64,000 nt of DNA from Zygnema circumcarinatum. Taxonomy: Eukaryota; Streptophyta; Zygnematophyceae; Zygnematales; Zygnemataceae. Location: assembly GCA_037447605.1 (NCBI GenBank), contig CM074818.1, positions 1,289,969 through 1,353,968 of the forward strand, given 5' to 3'. Below the pieces are notes generated by a model that saw only the letters and a program-made list of their open reading frames with translations, did not search any database and was not told the origin of the DNA. How positions within the stretch are numbered: the first letter of the stretch is position 1; every line of letters begins with the position of its first letter. Positions 25,442 through 36,983 of the stretch are shown here, one piece after another. A program made the position numbers and the translations under genes.

Positions 25442-25721
25442 TCCAACGGTCACATATCTCATGACTTTCCAGGTGGCTTATCCAACGGTCACTCGCCCGA
25501 AATCTTGCTCGCGACTATCCAACGGTCTGAAGCTCACTTTTGGACACTTGGCGTATCCAACGGCCACTGTTTCGAAATCGCGTACGCGCTTATCCAACGG
25601 TCGAAATGAACGTGGCACATCCAACGGCCCTTTGTCAACGGCCATTTCCCCAAAATCTCGAAAGCTGTTTCCCAACGGTCCAGATCTGCGTACACGTCAC
25701 ACGTGACGTATCCAACGGCCA
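25442..25721 (+). repeat. Degenerate ~38-bp tandem array of MSA-like TCCAACGGYCA sites
   Basis: Nine CAACGG cores, all on the + strand, start their 11-mers at 25442, 25481, 25518, 25556, 25593, 25620, 25634, 25671 and 25711. Seven have TCCAACGG. Those at 25442, 25481, 25556 and 25711 match the plant M-phase-specific activator consensus YCYAACGGYYA in full. Spacing is mostly 37-41 bp, and CCGAAATC recurs between cores, so this is a worn tandem repeat whose best conserved part is the AACGG core. Known: MSA elements bind three-repeat MYB (MYB3R) proteins. Function here is inference. Confidence 0.7.
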
Positions 25722-25805
25722 CTGTCCCGAAACTTGCACCATCCAGCGGCCTCACGTAGCCTGTTTCAATTGTCGCTACCATAAAAATCTCGTAGTGATT
25801 GTGCC

Positions 25806-25925
25806 GTTGGCCCAGTCTGGGAACCAGTGGTTGGCCCTGATTGGCAACCAATAGTTGGCCCTGACTGGCAACCAATAGTTGGCCCTGACTGGCAACCAGT
25901 AGTTGGCCCTGACTGGCAACCAAAC
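25806..25925. repeat. 24-bp x 5 tandem repeat
   Basis: Five consecutive 24-bp units start at 25806, 25830, 25854, 25878 and 25902, with consensus GTTGGCCCTGACTGGCAACC plus AATA. The outermost 5' unit is the most diverged. Copies 2-4 differ by only one or two bases, which suggests recent expansion. Confidence 0.95.
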
Positions 25926-26398
25926 ATCGGCGTAGCAGAGCCAGTCGACCATTGTCAATGGTTGCCGCCTCTGCAACCGTTGATTGCCAATGTTTGCCGC
26001 CTCTGCAACCGCTGATTGCCAATGGTTGCAACCATTGGTTTGTGGACTTAGCAACCATTGCCGTTGGTTGAAGCTATTTGCTTGGAAATGGTTGCGAACC
26101 ATTGGCAAACAGCGGTTAGCCATCCGTTGCAAATCCAATGGTTTGTGTGCAGCAAAGCATACACTATGTTCCTAGTACGTGAGGTAATTTATGCAGACGT
26201 TTTGACATCACTCGTTTATATGCAATTTTGGCCCCATGTTCGATCCGGACACCCCATGTTACAGTCAGCCAGTCTAGCTATGAAGGTGGCTTGGCGTGAC
26301 ATGCGTGTCACGTGACGCGGTGAGTCGTCATAAACTACTGCAATAGCAAACTCCACTCGCACCGCACTTGAAAAAAAACTCCAAGACTTTGCACATCA

Positions 26399-26548
26399 AT
26401 GATCCATCCATCCATGCATCCACCCCTCCATCCCTCCAACCATCCATGCATCCATCCCTCCATCCATCCATGCATCCATCCATCCATCCCTCCATCCATT
26501 CATGCATCCATCCATGCATCCATCCCTCCATCTTCCATCCATGCATAC
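26399..26548. repeat. CATC-type minisatellite (CCATCCATGCAT / CCATCCCTCCAT)
   Basis: About 150 bp of tandem CATC words with interspersed GCATCC and CCTCC variants. Open frames over it (HPSIHPSIH types) come from the repeat and are not taken as genes. Confidence 0.95.
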
Positions 26549-27067
26549 ATCCACGCCCTTTCTACGCTCAAGGTTACTGCGGGTTCGTAGATTGGCATTG
26601 ATCTCACGATGGGAAGCGGATCAAACATACATAAAAAGGGGCAATAGAGACAACGATGTGAAGAGGTAACACATGACCAACAGACGCAACAAATGCTACG
26701 AAGAGAACACCTTGGCTCCTTGGCTTCAAATTACAGCCCCTGTACAGTATTATACAAGGAATAGCACGAGACGGCAAAGAAAAATGTGTTTACTGTAGGA
26801 GGGGAATCGAGAAAAAATGAAATCTACGAGGGAAAAAAAATCAATTAAGAATAGTCTTTGAAATCGTCGTGGGACCATGCCATGGAACTGTGCTAAACAA
26901 TTGCGGGACTGGGAAGACTCAGTGGCAGTACATGAACTCGTTTGCTTGCTTGGACCCAATCACTCGCTGTGATATTCAGCAATACAGAAATTGGCCAATC
27001 AACTATCCGCATTACACTCCTCCAGACGAAAAAACCTTGTCAGTAATCGACATTCTGCTTTCTAATT
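26549..27067. other. Intergenic, likely NUP35 3' UTR side
   Basis: No gene recognised. It contains an inverted fragment, CATTGATCTCACGATGG (26597-26613), of the dispersed segment found at about 24990 and 56622. The rest is ordinary AT-rich sequence downstream of the NUP35 stop. Confidence 0.4.
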
Positions 27068-29320
27068 CTATGACCCAAACCAATTTTCAAACATCCCGGC
27101 AAACCGGTTAGTGGTCGATGCCAACGGTTGTATGCGTAAAGGAGCGATTTCTTTGTCAGCCGGTTTCGCCAATCGATTCTGAGAAGACCCCAAACTTGGC
27201 CCTGAAGCTCCAGGCCCTGCATTGCTGACGATTGGTCCGGCCGCAAACACGGGCCCAGCAGCATATGGAGAGGTATGGTTGCCTGTGCTGGCCTCCAATT
27301 CCAATGGGTCCATAGGTCTGACTGCTATCATAAGGTTGGAATTGATGCGCATTCTATCCTTGGTCAGTGCTCTCCGTGCGTTATAGGGACACTGCACAGT
27401 TCCAAGAAGATGCATCAGGCATGTTCGCAACAAAAGGGGCATCTCATCCCTTCAAGGCGAGAGAGTCTGTTCATACTTCAACCTTCATTTATCCTATGCG
27501 GGCACCGAAGAGGGAATCTGAGATATGGTTCCAGACAACTACTGTAAAAGCACAGACAACTCGAGAGCCTTACTCAGAATTATTGGGGCATCACAAGTAT
27601 CCGAAATAAACAATAACAGGAGAATGGCAGGAGCGTACCGCACCTTATATCGAATGTGCACCCAATTTGCTGAACCAGGACCATTGATTTGATCATCTAT
27701 TTGTCCACACTTCTCAAATTCACGCAAAATTTCATTCGTCAATTCTCCAAACCTGCACCATGTGCTCAGGAAAAAATCAATTCCCCAAACAAAACGAGCC
27801 TAAAGGATACACAGGCCTCTTCACGAAACACTTACTTTCCACTGAAAACAGAACTATTGTGGAAAAAAGGAGCACGCTCACCCAACAAAGAAACAACAAA
27901 CACAAACGCTCTGACGCTCTGACGCTCTCAAATTTCTACCATAAAGTTATAAAGCTCAGTTTGTCACTATACCCATATACGGTCACCCAATAATCAGCAG
28001 GAGTTATGTCTGCCTTCGATAGTTGTGGTTTCGGCTCGACTACGTCCGTACGATGTGCAGCGGAAAGCAAAGTGCCTGGCTCAGAAATGACTCCAGCGAC
28101 TGGAGGTGAGAAGCCATCGTTTGAAAGCTGACTGGGCGGGCTTGGAATTGGGGTCGCTTTATATGTTAGGAGCCCAGTAGTCCCATTTTTTTGCGGAGGA
28201 GGAGGCCAGTCGAGTCGGTCTTGCTGTCCATACGGGTACCCGGAACCAGAGGCCCCTCTGAAGGAGAACTTTCCTGATTCACCATTATGCATCCTCTCAG
28301 AAGAATCGCTGACCGGCTGGTACGGGGTACGGCTTTCTCTAGGTTGATCCCTTAAGTCATCCAAAGTAGTCAATGGTGGAATAGGAGGGCCAGTCTTTCC
28401 CATCCTGTTCCCTCCCCACAACGCCGCTCCAGTTGCTACTGAGGCTTGTCCTGGACTGGCAATTAACTGAGGGTTCTGAGCAGCTGCCATGCTCGACATG
28501 TTACGTTGAAGAAGGGTCTGCGGTGGTGAATGTGATGGACCTCTAGCTTCGGCACTAAAACCGTATCTATCGTTATATCTTGCACGGCCTGCGTCCACAG
28601 CATACGGGAAAGAATTGGTTAATAATTGACTTATACCCCTAAAGATTAGGTCAGAAAACGTGAATTCTTCTGCAATGAATAGTCCCTCCAGCTCTCTGAG
28701 GAAACTCGAGGTCTTGTAGCTTCAAAAAAAGTCGGAAATATTTCAGCCCGCAAAGATCCTAACGGTATGGCGTCAACTTATGCAGAGGTTTTGCAGAGTT
28801 AGTCATGACAGAAGAAATGGGTCATAGGTCTGAAACAGTCGAGAACAATCCAAAAAATGTGACGAAAAAAAAATAGATAAGCAAAAAGGGTACTATTGAA
28901 AGCAGTTCTGCACGTGGAACTCAGCAACGATTTGCCGTCTCCGGTCTTTCTTCACTTCCAGCTTCAGGTTTGAACTTTCTCGCAGGAAAACACCGGAGCC
29001 TCCAAGGAAACATTACCAAAAAACAACATAAAATCATGCGGTTCAGGTAGTTTCCACCACAAGAATCGACCTGGATCCTCTTAAAGGAAACTTGCTGTTC
29101 TACAGAATCAAGCCACGGACAGACAGATACCTCCAAGCCAATCGCCGGAAGGGCTGGCACCCGAATTTGGAGTATTTGGCCCAAAAAAAGGCCCATCTCT
29201 GGGCTCATCATCGCCATAGCCCCGGAATGTAGAGCCTTGACCTCCGCCGCTGCCAAAAACTCCGCCTCTGTCAACTATAGGAGGCGAATCGCTGCTCGGA
29301 AAGAACACTGATCCTGCCAT
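27068..29320 (-). CDS. NUP35: NUP35 (Nup53/MPPN) nuclear pore protein
   Basis: NUP35 is an inner-ring nucleoporin linking Nup93/Nup155 modules to the pore membrane. Four exons (29320-29131, 28588-27973, 27752-27644, 27391-27068) join in phase to a 412-aa protein. The N-terminal half is Gly/Pro/Ser-rich with FG-like GVFGSGGGQGS and PFFGPNTPNSG segments. The RRM-like MPPN domain spans exons 2-4: ADYWVTVYGFGELTNEIL, then FEKCGQIDDQINGPGSANWV and HIRYK, then NARRALTKDRMRINSNLMI and AVRPMDP. The C-terminus, RFAGMFENWFGS, is a short amphipathic end like the membrane-binding tail of the family. The Met at 29320 (MAGSVFFPSS) is preferred. An upstream in-frame Met at 29335 adds five residues. Confidence 0.94.
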
Positions 29321-29964
29321 CTTCCGAACGGGCAAGGAGCTCTGTCAATCAAACAGCCCTCACTACTGTACTACGTCCAGCTTGCTGAAGCAATGCAATG
29401 AGCCGGCGTACAATCGACGGAGTTAGAAGACGGAGAATCAAAGTAGAAGTCTGTCTCGCCGCCGCTTCTCACAGGGGCTGCACTCCTGCAGGCTTCCCTC
29501 TCCCCTCCAGCAGTCGACCCGCTTCGGAGCCGTTGCCTGAAATTTGCCTGCCCATTTCAAACCCGTCCTGTTACCGTGTTGTGCAGACGGGCGCGGGAGC
29601 AAGGGGCAAGGGAGCCCTAATTTGTATAAACTTCTCGAAGAAACACAGGTCGGACCATCAGGCCAAACATTCGACTGGTCGCCAACCATTGGCACCGGAT
29701 CGAAACAACCATTCGAATGGTTCGGAACCAGTGGATGCCAATGGTTGGCAACCATTAGACGTCCAACCATTGCCAACCAATGGTAGCCGATCCAATGGTC
29801 CGACCTGTGCAAAGAAGCTTGAAAACGATCGCCAATTGTCTTTTTTTTCCTTTTTAAGGCCCATTAAAACCTCCTAGGGACAATAAGAGGCGAAGGACTC
29901 ACGTTTCCTTCCAGTTTCTCCTTTTGAAAGAAGAGGTGGGGCAGCTCTGAGGGCGGAGCACGCC
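29321..29964. promoter_or_regulatory. Divergent intergenic promoter of NUP35 and SART3
   Basis: Starts of NUP35 (-, 29320) and SART3 (+, 29965) face away from each other across 644 bp. Any cis elements are shared or closely packed. The middle is occupied by the inverted-repeat element at 29644-29809. No coding sequence is supported. Confidence 0.65.
29644..29809. mobile_element. 166-bp MITE-like inverted-repeat element with CCAATGG palindromes
   Basis: Perfect 15-bp inverted ends, CACAGGTCGGACCAT at 29644-29658 and ATGGTCCGACCTGTG at 29795-29809. The interior holds AATGGTTGGCAACCATT (29740-29756, 8-bp arms around one base) and several CAACCATTG/CCAATGGT words. I did not find a convincing target-site duplication. 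Confidence 0.7.
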
Positions 29965-32900
29965 ATGGAGGAGATAGAGCAGAGGGAAGCAGACATGGCT
30001 GAGCGCGACGAAGGAACGGGCGAGGTCAGTGAAGAGGAAGGCGCAGGTGAGCTGGGAGTGGAGGGCACGCATCTGGAAGGCGATGATGGTGTGGTAGATA
30101 GAGACCGGGATGGAGATGAAGATGAAGACGAGGATGACGACGATGAGGAGGATGATGATGATGATGATGGAGATGAAGAGAGGGACGACAGCGAGTTGAA
30201 GGCGCTTGAGGAGCAACTGGCAGCGTTCAGCGCAAATTACCAAGTGCATGTCGAGGTATGGTTTGAATTCCCAGCTTCCAAACCTGTGAGTGTTTGATTG
30301 TTGTTTGCGTGGCGCGCAGACATATTTTTAAGGATGGAGTTGTTTCTGCTAGCCATTACGTCCCTTAAATGTCAGGTTGTTTGTGCAAGGTGAAAAACGG
30401 GCATAGGCCAAAAGGAATAAATGGAGAATAGAGGGCAGTTATGCACGCAAAATATCTTGCACAAGAGACGATGGTGGGTACAGGAGCTGAGCAGTCCTGC
30501 CGGTTTCATCTGTGCATCTCCTGTTGGCGTGGAGCCTTTGTGTGCGTAATTAACAGTAAGGGATGACGTGAAAAAGGAATACGTCGTTCAAGGCATCACT
30601 GTGGTGGGCATTTTGGCAGTACATAAAGTTGTTGCGGAAGAAGGGAGAGTTGGAGAAGTTGCGGAAGGCACGCGAGGCCATGAGCGCTCTCTTTCCTCTC
30701 ACTTCAACAATGTGGCTCGAATGGACTCAGGACGAGACACGTCTCCTTACTGAGTAAGTGATCCTTGTGGAGGAATTATGGAACCTATGGCGGCATGACA
30801 ATGCTGCTGTTTCCACTGAAAATTTGGAATCGTCAATTTGGAAATGTGCGAATTAATTGAGATTGATATGGATTGCAATTTATGGAGAGCGTCGTCCTGG
30901 CGAGATGAGAAATGAAAAAAACATGCTGACTAGCCTTAAAACTACGTAGTGCGTTGGACCAAGAGCAAAGTGGAGAACTACTACGGGCGTAGGAAGAAAA
31001 CTGCATATTTTAGACAAAAGAGTTCGAAACAAATGGAATGCAATAACTCTCCGGTAAAAAATAGCAAATTCTAAGATATATCGACGACCTTTTTTTTCCT
31101 GGTATCGAAGCATACAGACGAGCATGTGGCCAACATGGACGTAATGAGGGGTGTAGAGGCTTGTGGGAGCAGCTCATCCTCGACAGAGGCAATTGCAGAT
31201 GTTGAGGCATTGTACGAGCGATCAGTCAAGGACTACTTGGTGAGTTTCAGATTTAGACTCCTTTCTCACGACTGGCAATGCGGAGAGACGGCAGGTATCT
31301 CTGCTTTTTTTCTGAGTTAGTCATCTCTGGCGACCATTATCTTTAAGTGTAGTGCATGAGTGACAACTGCATAGTTACCCACAGACTGCTATCCGTCTGT
31401 CTTCTGTCTCACTGTGAGAGTGCATCCTGTATCATACTATTTGAATGTGCTTTTGATTATATCTGTAGCATCAAAGAACACCTCCTTATACAATAAGGAC
31501 ATGAAGAAAATTATAGGCCTGGAATGTGGGGCACTCTCTCATTTGCTATTGCCCGACGGTGTGCAGTCTGTCAAACTTTGGTTGGCGTATATTGAGTTTC
31601 TGGAGGAGTATGACCCTAGCATTGGGGAAATGACGCCTGATGGCCTTACCAAGATCCGAAACGTGTTTGAACGAGCTCTCTCAGCTGGAGGCTTACACTT
31701 GTCTGAGGGGCGCAAGTTATGGATATCATATCGTGAATTGGAGATTGCCGTTCTCACCACTATGAAAGGTGGAGGTGCCTCTGAAGAGGTGAATCAAGAC
31801 ACGAAGATGGGCATCAGAACTTGACTTAGGGTCCATCTTTCAGATTTGCTGCCATACCATCAGGTTTGCGCTACTGAAGCTTAGCTGGCTTTTCATAGCA
31901 TTCGTTCACCTTGTGCTATTAGGGAGGAATGCAGGAGAAAACAAAACAAGTGGAGCGGATACGCAGTCTGTTCAGGCGACAGCTCAGCATTCCTCTTCAA
32001 GGGCATGAAGAAACCTTACAAGAGTTTCGAGATTGGGAACATAAAGAGACAGATTCTGACCTTCCGGGGAGTTTGGCAGCTGAAATCAAGAAGGCTGTAT
32101 CCATGTATGAAGCACGTATTGCGCATGAAGCTGCAGTGGCTCCTGATAAGCCGGTGGATGATGTACTACTCAACAGTTATCTGGTATTGTCGGCTTTTTC
32201 AATTTCCATTCAGCATGCCAACTTTGCAACATCAAACTCTGTATGAACATGTTTTGTATGCTTAGAAATTTGGGATTGCTCCTGTCTAGAGCTGCTTGAC
32301 TTCCAAGTGAATGTCATGTCTGAAGGTTCGTTATGGATGTTGCACTTTTAGGCCTGTCAACGGCTTTGGTTTTGCTTTACAATTGTATTGTTGCTGCTTT
32401 ATTGGTCCTGAGGACGACTTTTAAGTAGCTTCATAAAAGTGACACTAGTTTCTTCTTGGATATCCTGGTTCTTAGAAATATGTAGAGCTGGAGGAGGCTT
32501 CAAAAGAGCCCGCCAGAGCGCAAGTTCTATACGAGCGCACAGTGACAATGTTTCCTGTTCACTTCACGGTTTGGCTCAAGTATATGGACTTTTTGGACGC
32601 GCATCTCAAGGTTGACTCAGCCTTCCCTGCTTTCACATCCTCACTTTGAACCATGCGTTTTCGGGGTTGTTTCAAACGTTGGTTGAACGCCGTGGGCCCT
32701 GTTGAGGATTATGTTCGTCAAGCTGGCAACTAGCCAGCTATCAGCGAATTCTCTTCCTCGTAGCTGCTGTGTTTTTTATTATATTAGAGTTTAAGCCTTG
32801 TTTCAGCTGTCTGTGAAGGGGTTGCTTGTTGCAGTTGTGCTGATATGGATGTGGGCTGCCTGTTGTTTTTGCTTTGCAGGTGCCTGTGGTTATCCGGAAT

Positions 32901-35900
32901 GTCTATGCTCGGGCAGTTCGCAACTGCCCTTGGTTGGGCTCATTCTGGACTAGATACCTGCTAGCTTTGGAGCGTTCAAATGCAGCAGAGAAGGAAGTTT
33001 CGGAGGTGGTTCACAGTACACAAGGAGCGGCTCTGTTACATTTTCGTCCTGCAGACGTTGTTTCAAAATCTACCTTGCTTGCAGGAGAGAGAATGAAAAG
33101 TCAGAGTTCCAGACGGACCTCTGTTGGGGATATCATAGTGTAGAAGGATTGCCATATTCTCCACTGCGATCCGAAGCTGCGTTTTGCTTGTGGTGGATGC
33201 AGGTTTTTGAGCAGGCGTTACAGGCAGGCATTCAGACAGCGGACGAGGTGAGCTGCAACATAGCATATTGTTGTTTCTAAGCTTTATGTCGCTACTCATG
33301 CCTGGGGATTGTTGACTACCGTAGTAGAGCAAGAAGTCTGTCGACTTGTAGGACCTGTCTTAATAGTGAAGCCATTGCAAGAACTTGCCACAAAACGTGA
33401 ACTTGGACTGGAAATAGGAGTATACATGATAATTTACTTTTCAAGAGACTCGATGAAAGGTTTGTTTAATTCCCTACTGCTGATGCAGCCTGTTGGGGCT
33501 GTGCAGCTATCTGTGACCTTCGTTTGTGTCCTTGATACAAGTAGTAATTAAGAAATTGAATCTTTTAACACATGTGATGGGCTGTTACGTGTCAGTACCT
33601 CTCAGTATGTTTGACCCGCATCGATGGCCTTCGCCGACGCATCACCGAAATTGAAGGAGTTGCAGACACAAATCTTTCTTCTCTCTTGCGCAAGACATTC
33701 GAGGTTAGTTATCAAACTATGCTGTTGTTTTACTTCTCGTCCGGAACCCCGAGAAGAAAGGAAAGGAAAGATCTCCTTTTCCTCTTTGCAACAGAACATG
33801 CTCTAGCCTGTAATACTTCATTCTGCCACCAAATTTCTTCCGCAGTCTTGCGGCAAAGTGGGCACATTCAGTGCTAATTTTAACGCTCTTTCCTCCAGCT
33901 ACGCCTGTTTTGCAGCGCACCGCTGAGCTTCTGATCTCATACTTCCCCGACTACTGCGATAGATCTTTGCAGCTGCATGCGTACTGGGCTGACGTGGAAG
34001 CCAAGCTGATGAAAGACATAGCGGCTGCTCGAGGGGTTTGGGAAGGTCTTCTGAAGAGCAAGTGGGACCTCACAGCTATACCATTTTTTTTTTTTTTTTT
34101 TAAACTGAGTTTTTGTTGTCAGTGGCGCTTCGATGTGACCAATAATGGGAGCCTTGGGTCATTTTATGTCAAGTAAAGGACCCACCATTAGTGCCCTTAC
34201 TTGGTAAAGTAAAAAATGGACAGGTTATAGCACGCAGGCTTTTCAGGCAGTTGTGTTGAACTGTGTGGTGAACAGTGTGAACAGAAGCTACTGCTGCAGG
34301 CTTACAAGGCTCAATTTAGCATCTAAGTGACCACAATGCACCTTCCTTCACCTTCCATCCTCGCACTAGAAAAAGAATCCTGCAAGAACTCAAGCAGCAG
34401 GGAACGGTGGGAGGAGTGTGCAGAGGATGGCTGGTTGAAGCTTGGCAAGGCTATGTTCAGATGGAGCTTGGTCTGGGTGACGTGGCAGCAGCTCGTGCCG
34501 TTTATAAACGCTGCTACAGCCGCCGTTTTGAAGGCTCCGGCACACAGGTAGGGAATGGTCAAGGAATGAAGTTTTTGGTGTTCAGAAGAGAGTATTGGTC
34601 CATTAAAGAATAGAAGAGACCACGGGTGTTGTGGTTGTCCGATAGTAATCACTTTTACTTCAGACTTGCAATGCTTATTCTTCATGCTAGCATTTTGAAA
34701 GCTTGTTAACGGACAAAGAATGGTGCGCAGATCATCTGTGAAGCATGGAAGCGGTTTGAACGAGAGCATGGTACATTGAAAGACTATGACCAAGCAGTGG
34801 CTAAGGTATTGTGTCTAATTCTCTACCACTTCAATCCTTTTTGTGCCGTTCCTGGAGGTTGTCTAATATATCATCTCTGCCGCACTCATAGTGGTAGAGA
34901 AGGCCTGCGAACTGTTCTAGAAATTCATTTTCTAAGAATACAGACTGTTGAAGGAGACTCGTATTCTGAGTTCTTGTACTCTTTATCGGCTGTGCTAGGT
35001 GAACCCTCGTATATCTGAAGTCATGACTTTTGAGCTGAAGCAGGCAGAGCAGTTGGCAGCTGCCGAAGCTCAATCTAGAGGCCCTCCGGCAGCAAACAGG
35101 GGAGGTACTGTTTCTGAGAGCAAACGGAAAAGGGGTTTAGGCTATGAGGAGCAAAAAGGGAAGGCAAGCAAAGCAAAACGGGCGAAGGGCACAGAAGTAA
35201 GGCCGAAGAAGGAGGTCGGAAGGCAGGAAAGGGGAAGTGGCAAAGAGAAGCAGAAGCAGCAAAAGACAGTAGTTGAGGAGGGCAATGGAAAGGCTGCTTC
35301 TGATGTGAAGACAGAACAAGCTGAAGGAGAACAAGTGGAGGAAGAGTTAGGAAGGGAAGAGCGACAAGAAGATGAGCGCAAACCAGTGGTGTACAAGGAC
35401 GAATGTACAGCATTTGTTTCTAGCCTGCCGTTTGATGTGAGCTCTAAAATGCCCTTGTTTTCCAATGCTGGATTAACTTTGGGAAGAAAAAGCATTTGCA
35501 GGGAAGAAGCAGTAATGAAGGGCAGCTTAGCGTTTAGTATGGCGGTGTTGGAAGTTCATTTTTACGCAAGCTGGACAATTCTATTCTGCATAGTTTTTCT
35601 AACGTCCATCACTCAGTTCGAGGACATCTACCCTTTCATAGGCTTGACAAGGTATAACATTCAGTACTGAGTTCTCAGAACCGGCAGCTCACGTTCCACG
35701 TTAGGGGGCTGGTTTTGGACTTGGACCTGTGCAGATTAGCAAGGAGGAAGTGGAGGGCCTATTTCGGAGTTGTGGAGATCTGCGAGAAGTCCGCCTTGTC
35801 AAGGACCGGAGGAGCAATCTGTTTAAGGTGAAAAACAAAATTTAAGGTGGATTTCTTTTTTTCTCGGGTCGAATTGGAAATGGATGGGTTATTAAACCAA

Positions 35901-36983
35901 GTGATGTACGGTCATATGGGCGTGTGGGGGTGCCAGGGAATTGCATATGTGGAGTTTGGTAGTGAGCAAGGCTTGGAGGCAGCCATGGCGAAAAACAAGG
36001 AACGAATTCACGGCAGACCGATCAGCGTTCAAAGGTCTGACCCGAAAATTGGGGGCAACCGACGACCAGGAGCAGCAAGCGGCGGAGGTAGTCTCTCGCA
36101 CGTGACTCACTTTGGGTTTTCAGTGACGAAGGACAATAAAAAAAATGTTGAAAGTGACACGCGAATCTATTGTTCTACCCCTCGGTGGGATCCTTGACTT
36201 GCCGTTCATTCAGTTGGGGTGTCGATTTTCGTTTGCTGTTTTTTATCTTTTTGCTCAGTCTTTACCTTCATTATGTTGGTCCATTGGCTTAGTTGGAACG
36301 TCCCTGCCCTCCTCAGCTCCTTGGGGTTAACTTCTTTGCAGCCATGATAGGATTCAACAAATATGTAATTTCACTAAAGATGTCCTGGAGTCATCCATTC
36401 GATTTTCTCCTATTACCTCTTCCAGCACTATGTTTCCATCTTTCTAGACTTTAACTCACTCTATAATCTTCGTGCTAGTTTTTTCATCTGGATGCAATGT
36501 TTCTTCGATTGATTTCTCAGTCCCACTTGGCAGTCTTACAATGCCTTCCTTCACTGCCAACCCGCTGTCTTTGCACCGGCAGCACAATTTACGTGTACTA
36601 TGCTCTGATCTCTGTGGGTTTTGCAAATGTTTGGTCTCAACGTCTCACCTTAATGCGAGCAATATCTGGGCCGGCTTGCAGGTCGAGGAGGCTTTAGTGG
36701 ACGTGGACAAGGGAGGGGTGACTCGGGCAGGCCCGTTGAAGGCAGAGGAGGAGGTAGTTCTGCAGGTCCGTATGCTTTACAGAGGAAGGGAGGTGCTGGG
36801 GGGCAGGTGGGAGGGAGCAATTCCTTTGCCATGATGCCAAGGAACATTGCCCGGACTGCGCTTGGAAGCACTGCTGGAAGAGGCGGGAGAGGAGCCTCTT
36901 GGAGAAGCGCTGCGGAGAATGGAGCAGAGCCGCAGCCTCTGCAGTCGAATGATGCCTTTCGAAACGAGCTTCTAAAAAAGTGA
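29965..36983 (+). CDS. SART3: SART3 / Prp24-type U4/U6 snRNP recycling factor (HAT repeats + RRM)
   Basis: SART3 proteins bind U6/LSm and promote U4/U6 reannealing after splicing. Exon 1 (29965-30255) is an acidic head with a long Asp/Glu run. HAT repeats follow: REAMSALFPLTSTMWLEW (30629-30752), EALYERSVKDYL (to 31239), SVKLWLAYIEFLEEYDPS and RKLWISYRELEIAV (31550-31787), VERIRSLFRRQLSIPLQG (about 31922 on), RAQVLYERTVTMFPVHFTVW (about 32475-32610), VIRNVYARAVRNCPWLGSFW (32880 on), then YWADVEAKLMKDIAAARGVW (33900-34070) and AAARAVYKRCYSRRFEG. Next comes a Lys-rich linker (35090-35400), one RRM in three exons (TAFVSSLPFDV; GLFRSCGDLREVRLVKDRR; GIAYVEFGSEQGLEAAM) and an RGG-like tail. The last residues, SNDAFRNELLKK, match the Lsm-interaction motif; stop is TGA 36981-36983. 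Only one RRM is visible, where animal SART3 has two. Confidence 0.94.

Larger units (their letters stand above)
24825..26070. mobile_element. Inverted-repeat element with internal arrays, upstream of SSU72
   Basis: The left arm (about 24825-24930) and the reverse complement of the right arm (about 25925-26070) share CAACCAACGGCAATGGTTG, a conserved CTCCACNAACNAATGGTTGC block, CGGTTGCAGNGGCNGC and GACTGGCTCTGCTANGCCGA in the same order. Inside are two direct copies of a segment containing ATGTACATTT then CGCCATCGTGAG (24975-25030 and 25215-25270), the AACGG array and the 24-bp array. No transposase-like frame is present and I did not find a clear target-site duplication. The element lies about 530 bp upstream of the SSU72 start, so it may overlap that promoter. 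Confidence 0.7.

Noticed and set aside
25179-25706. 175-aa frame with repeating YPTVT and LSNG words
   Set aside because: The repetition comes from the ~38-bp non-coding array. Upstream part shows no family likeness and the frame ends within the array.
26328-26601. His/Pro/Ile-rich and Asp/Gly/Trp-rich open frames
   Set aside because: They are translations of a CATC minisatellite in both directions, with no start context or splice support.
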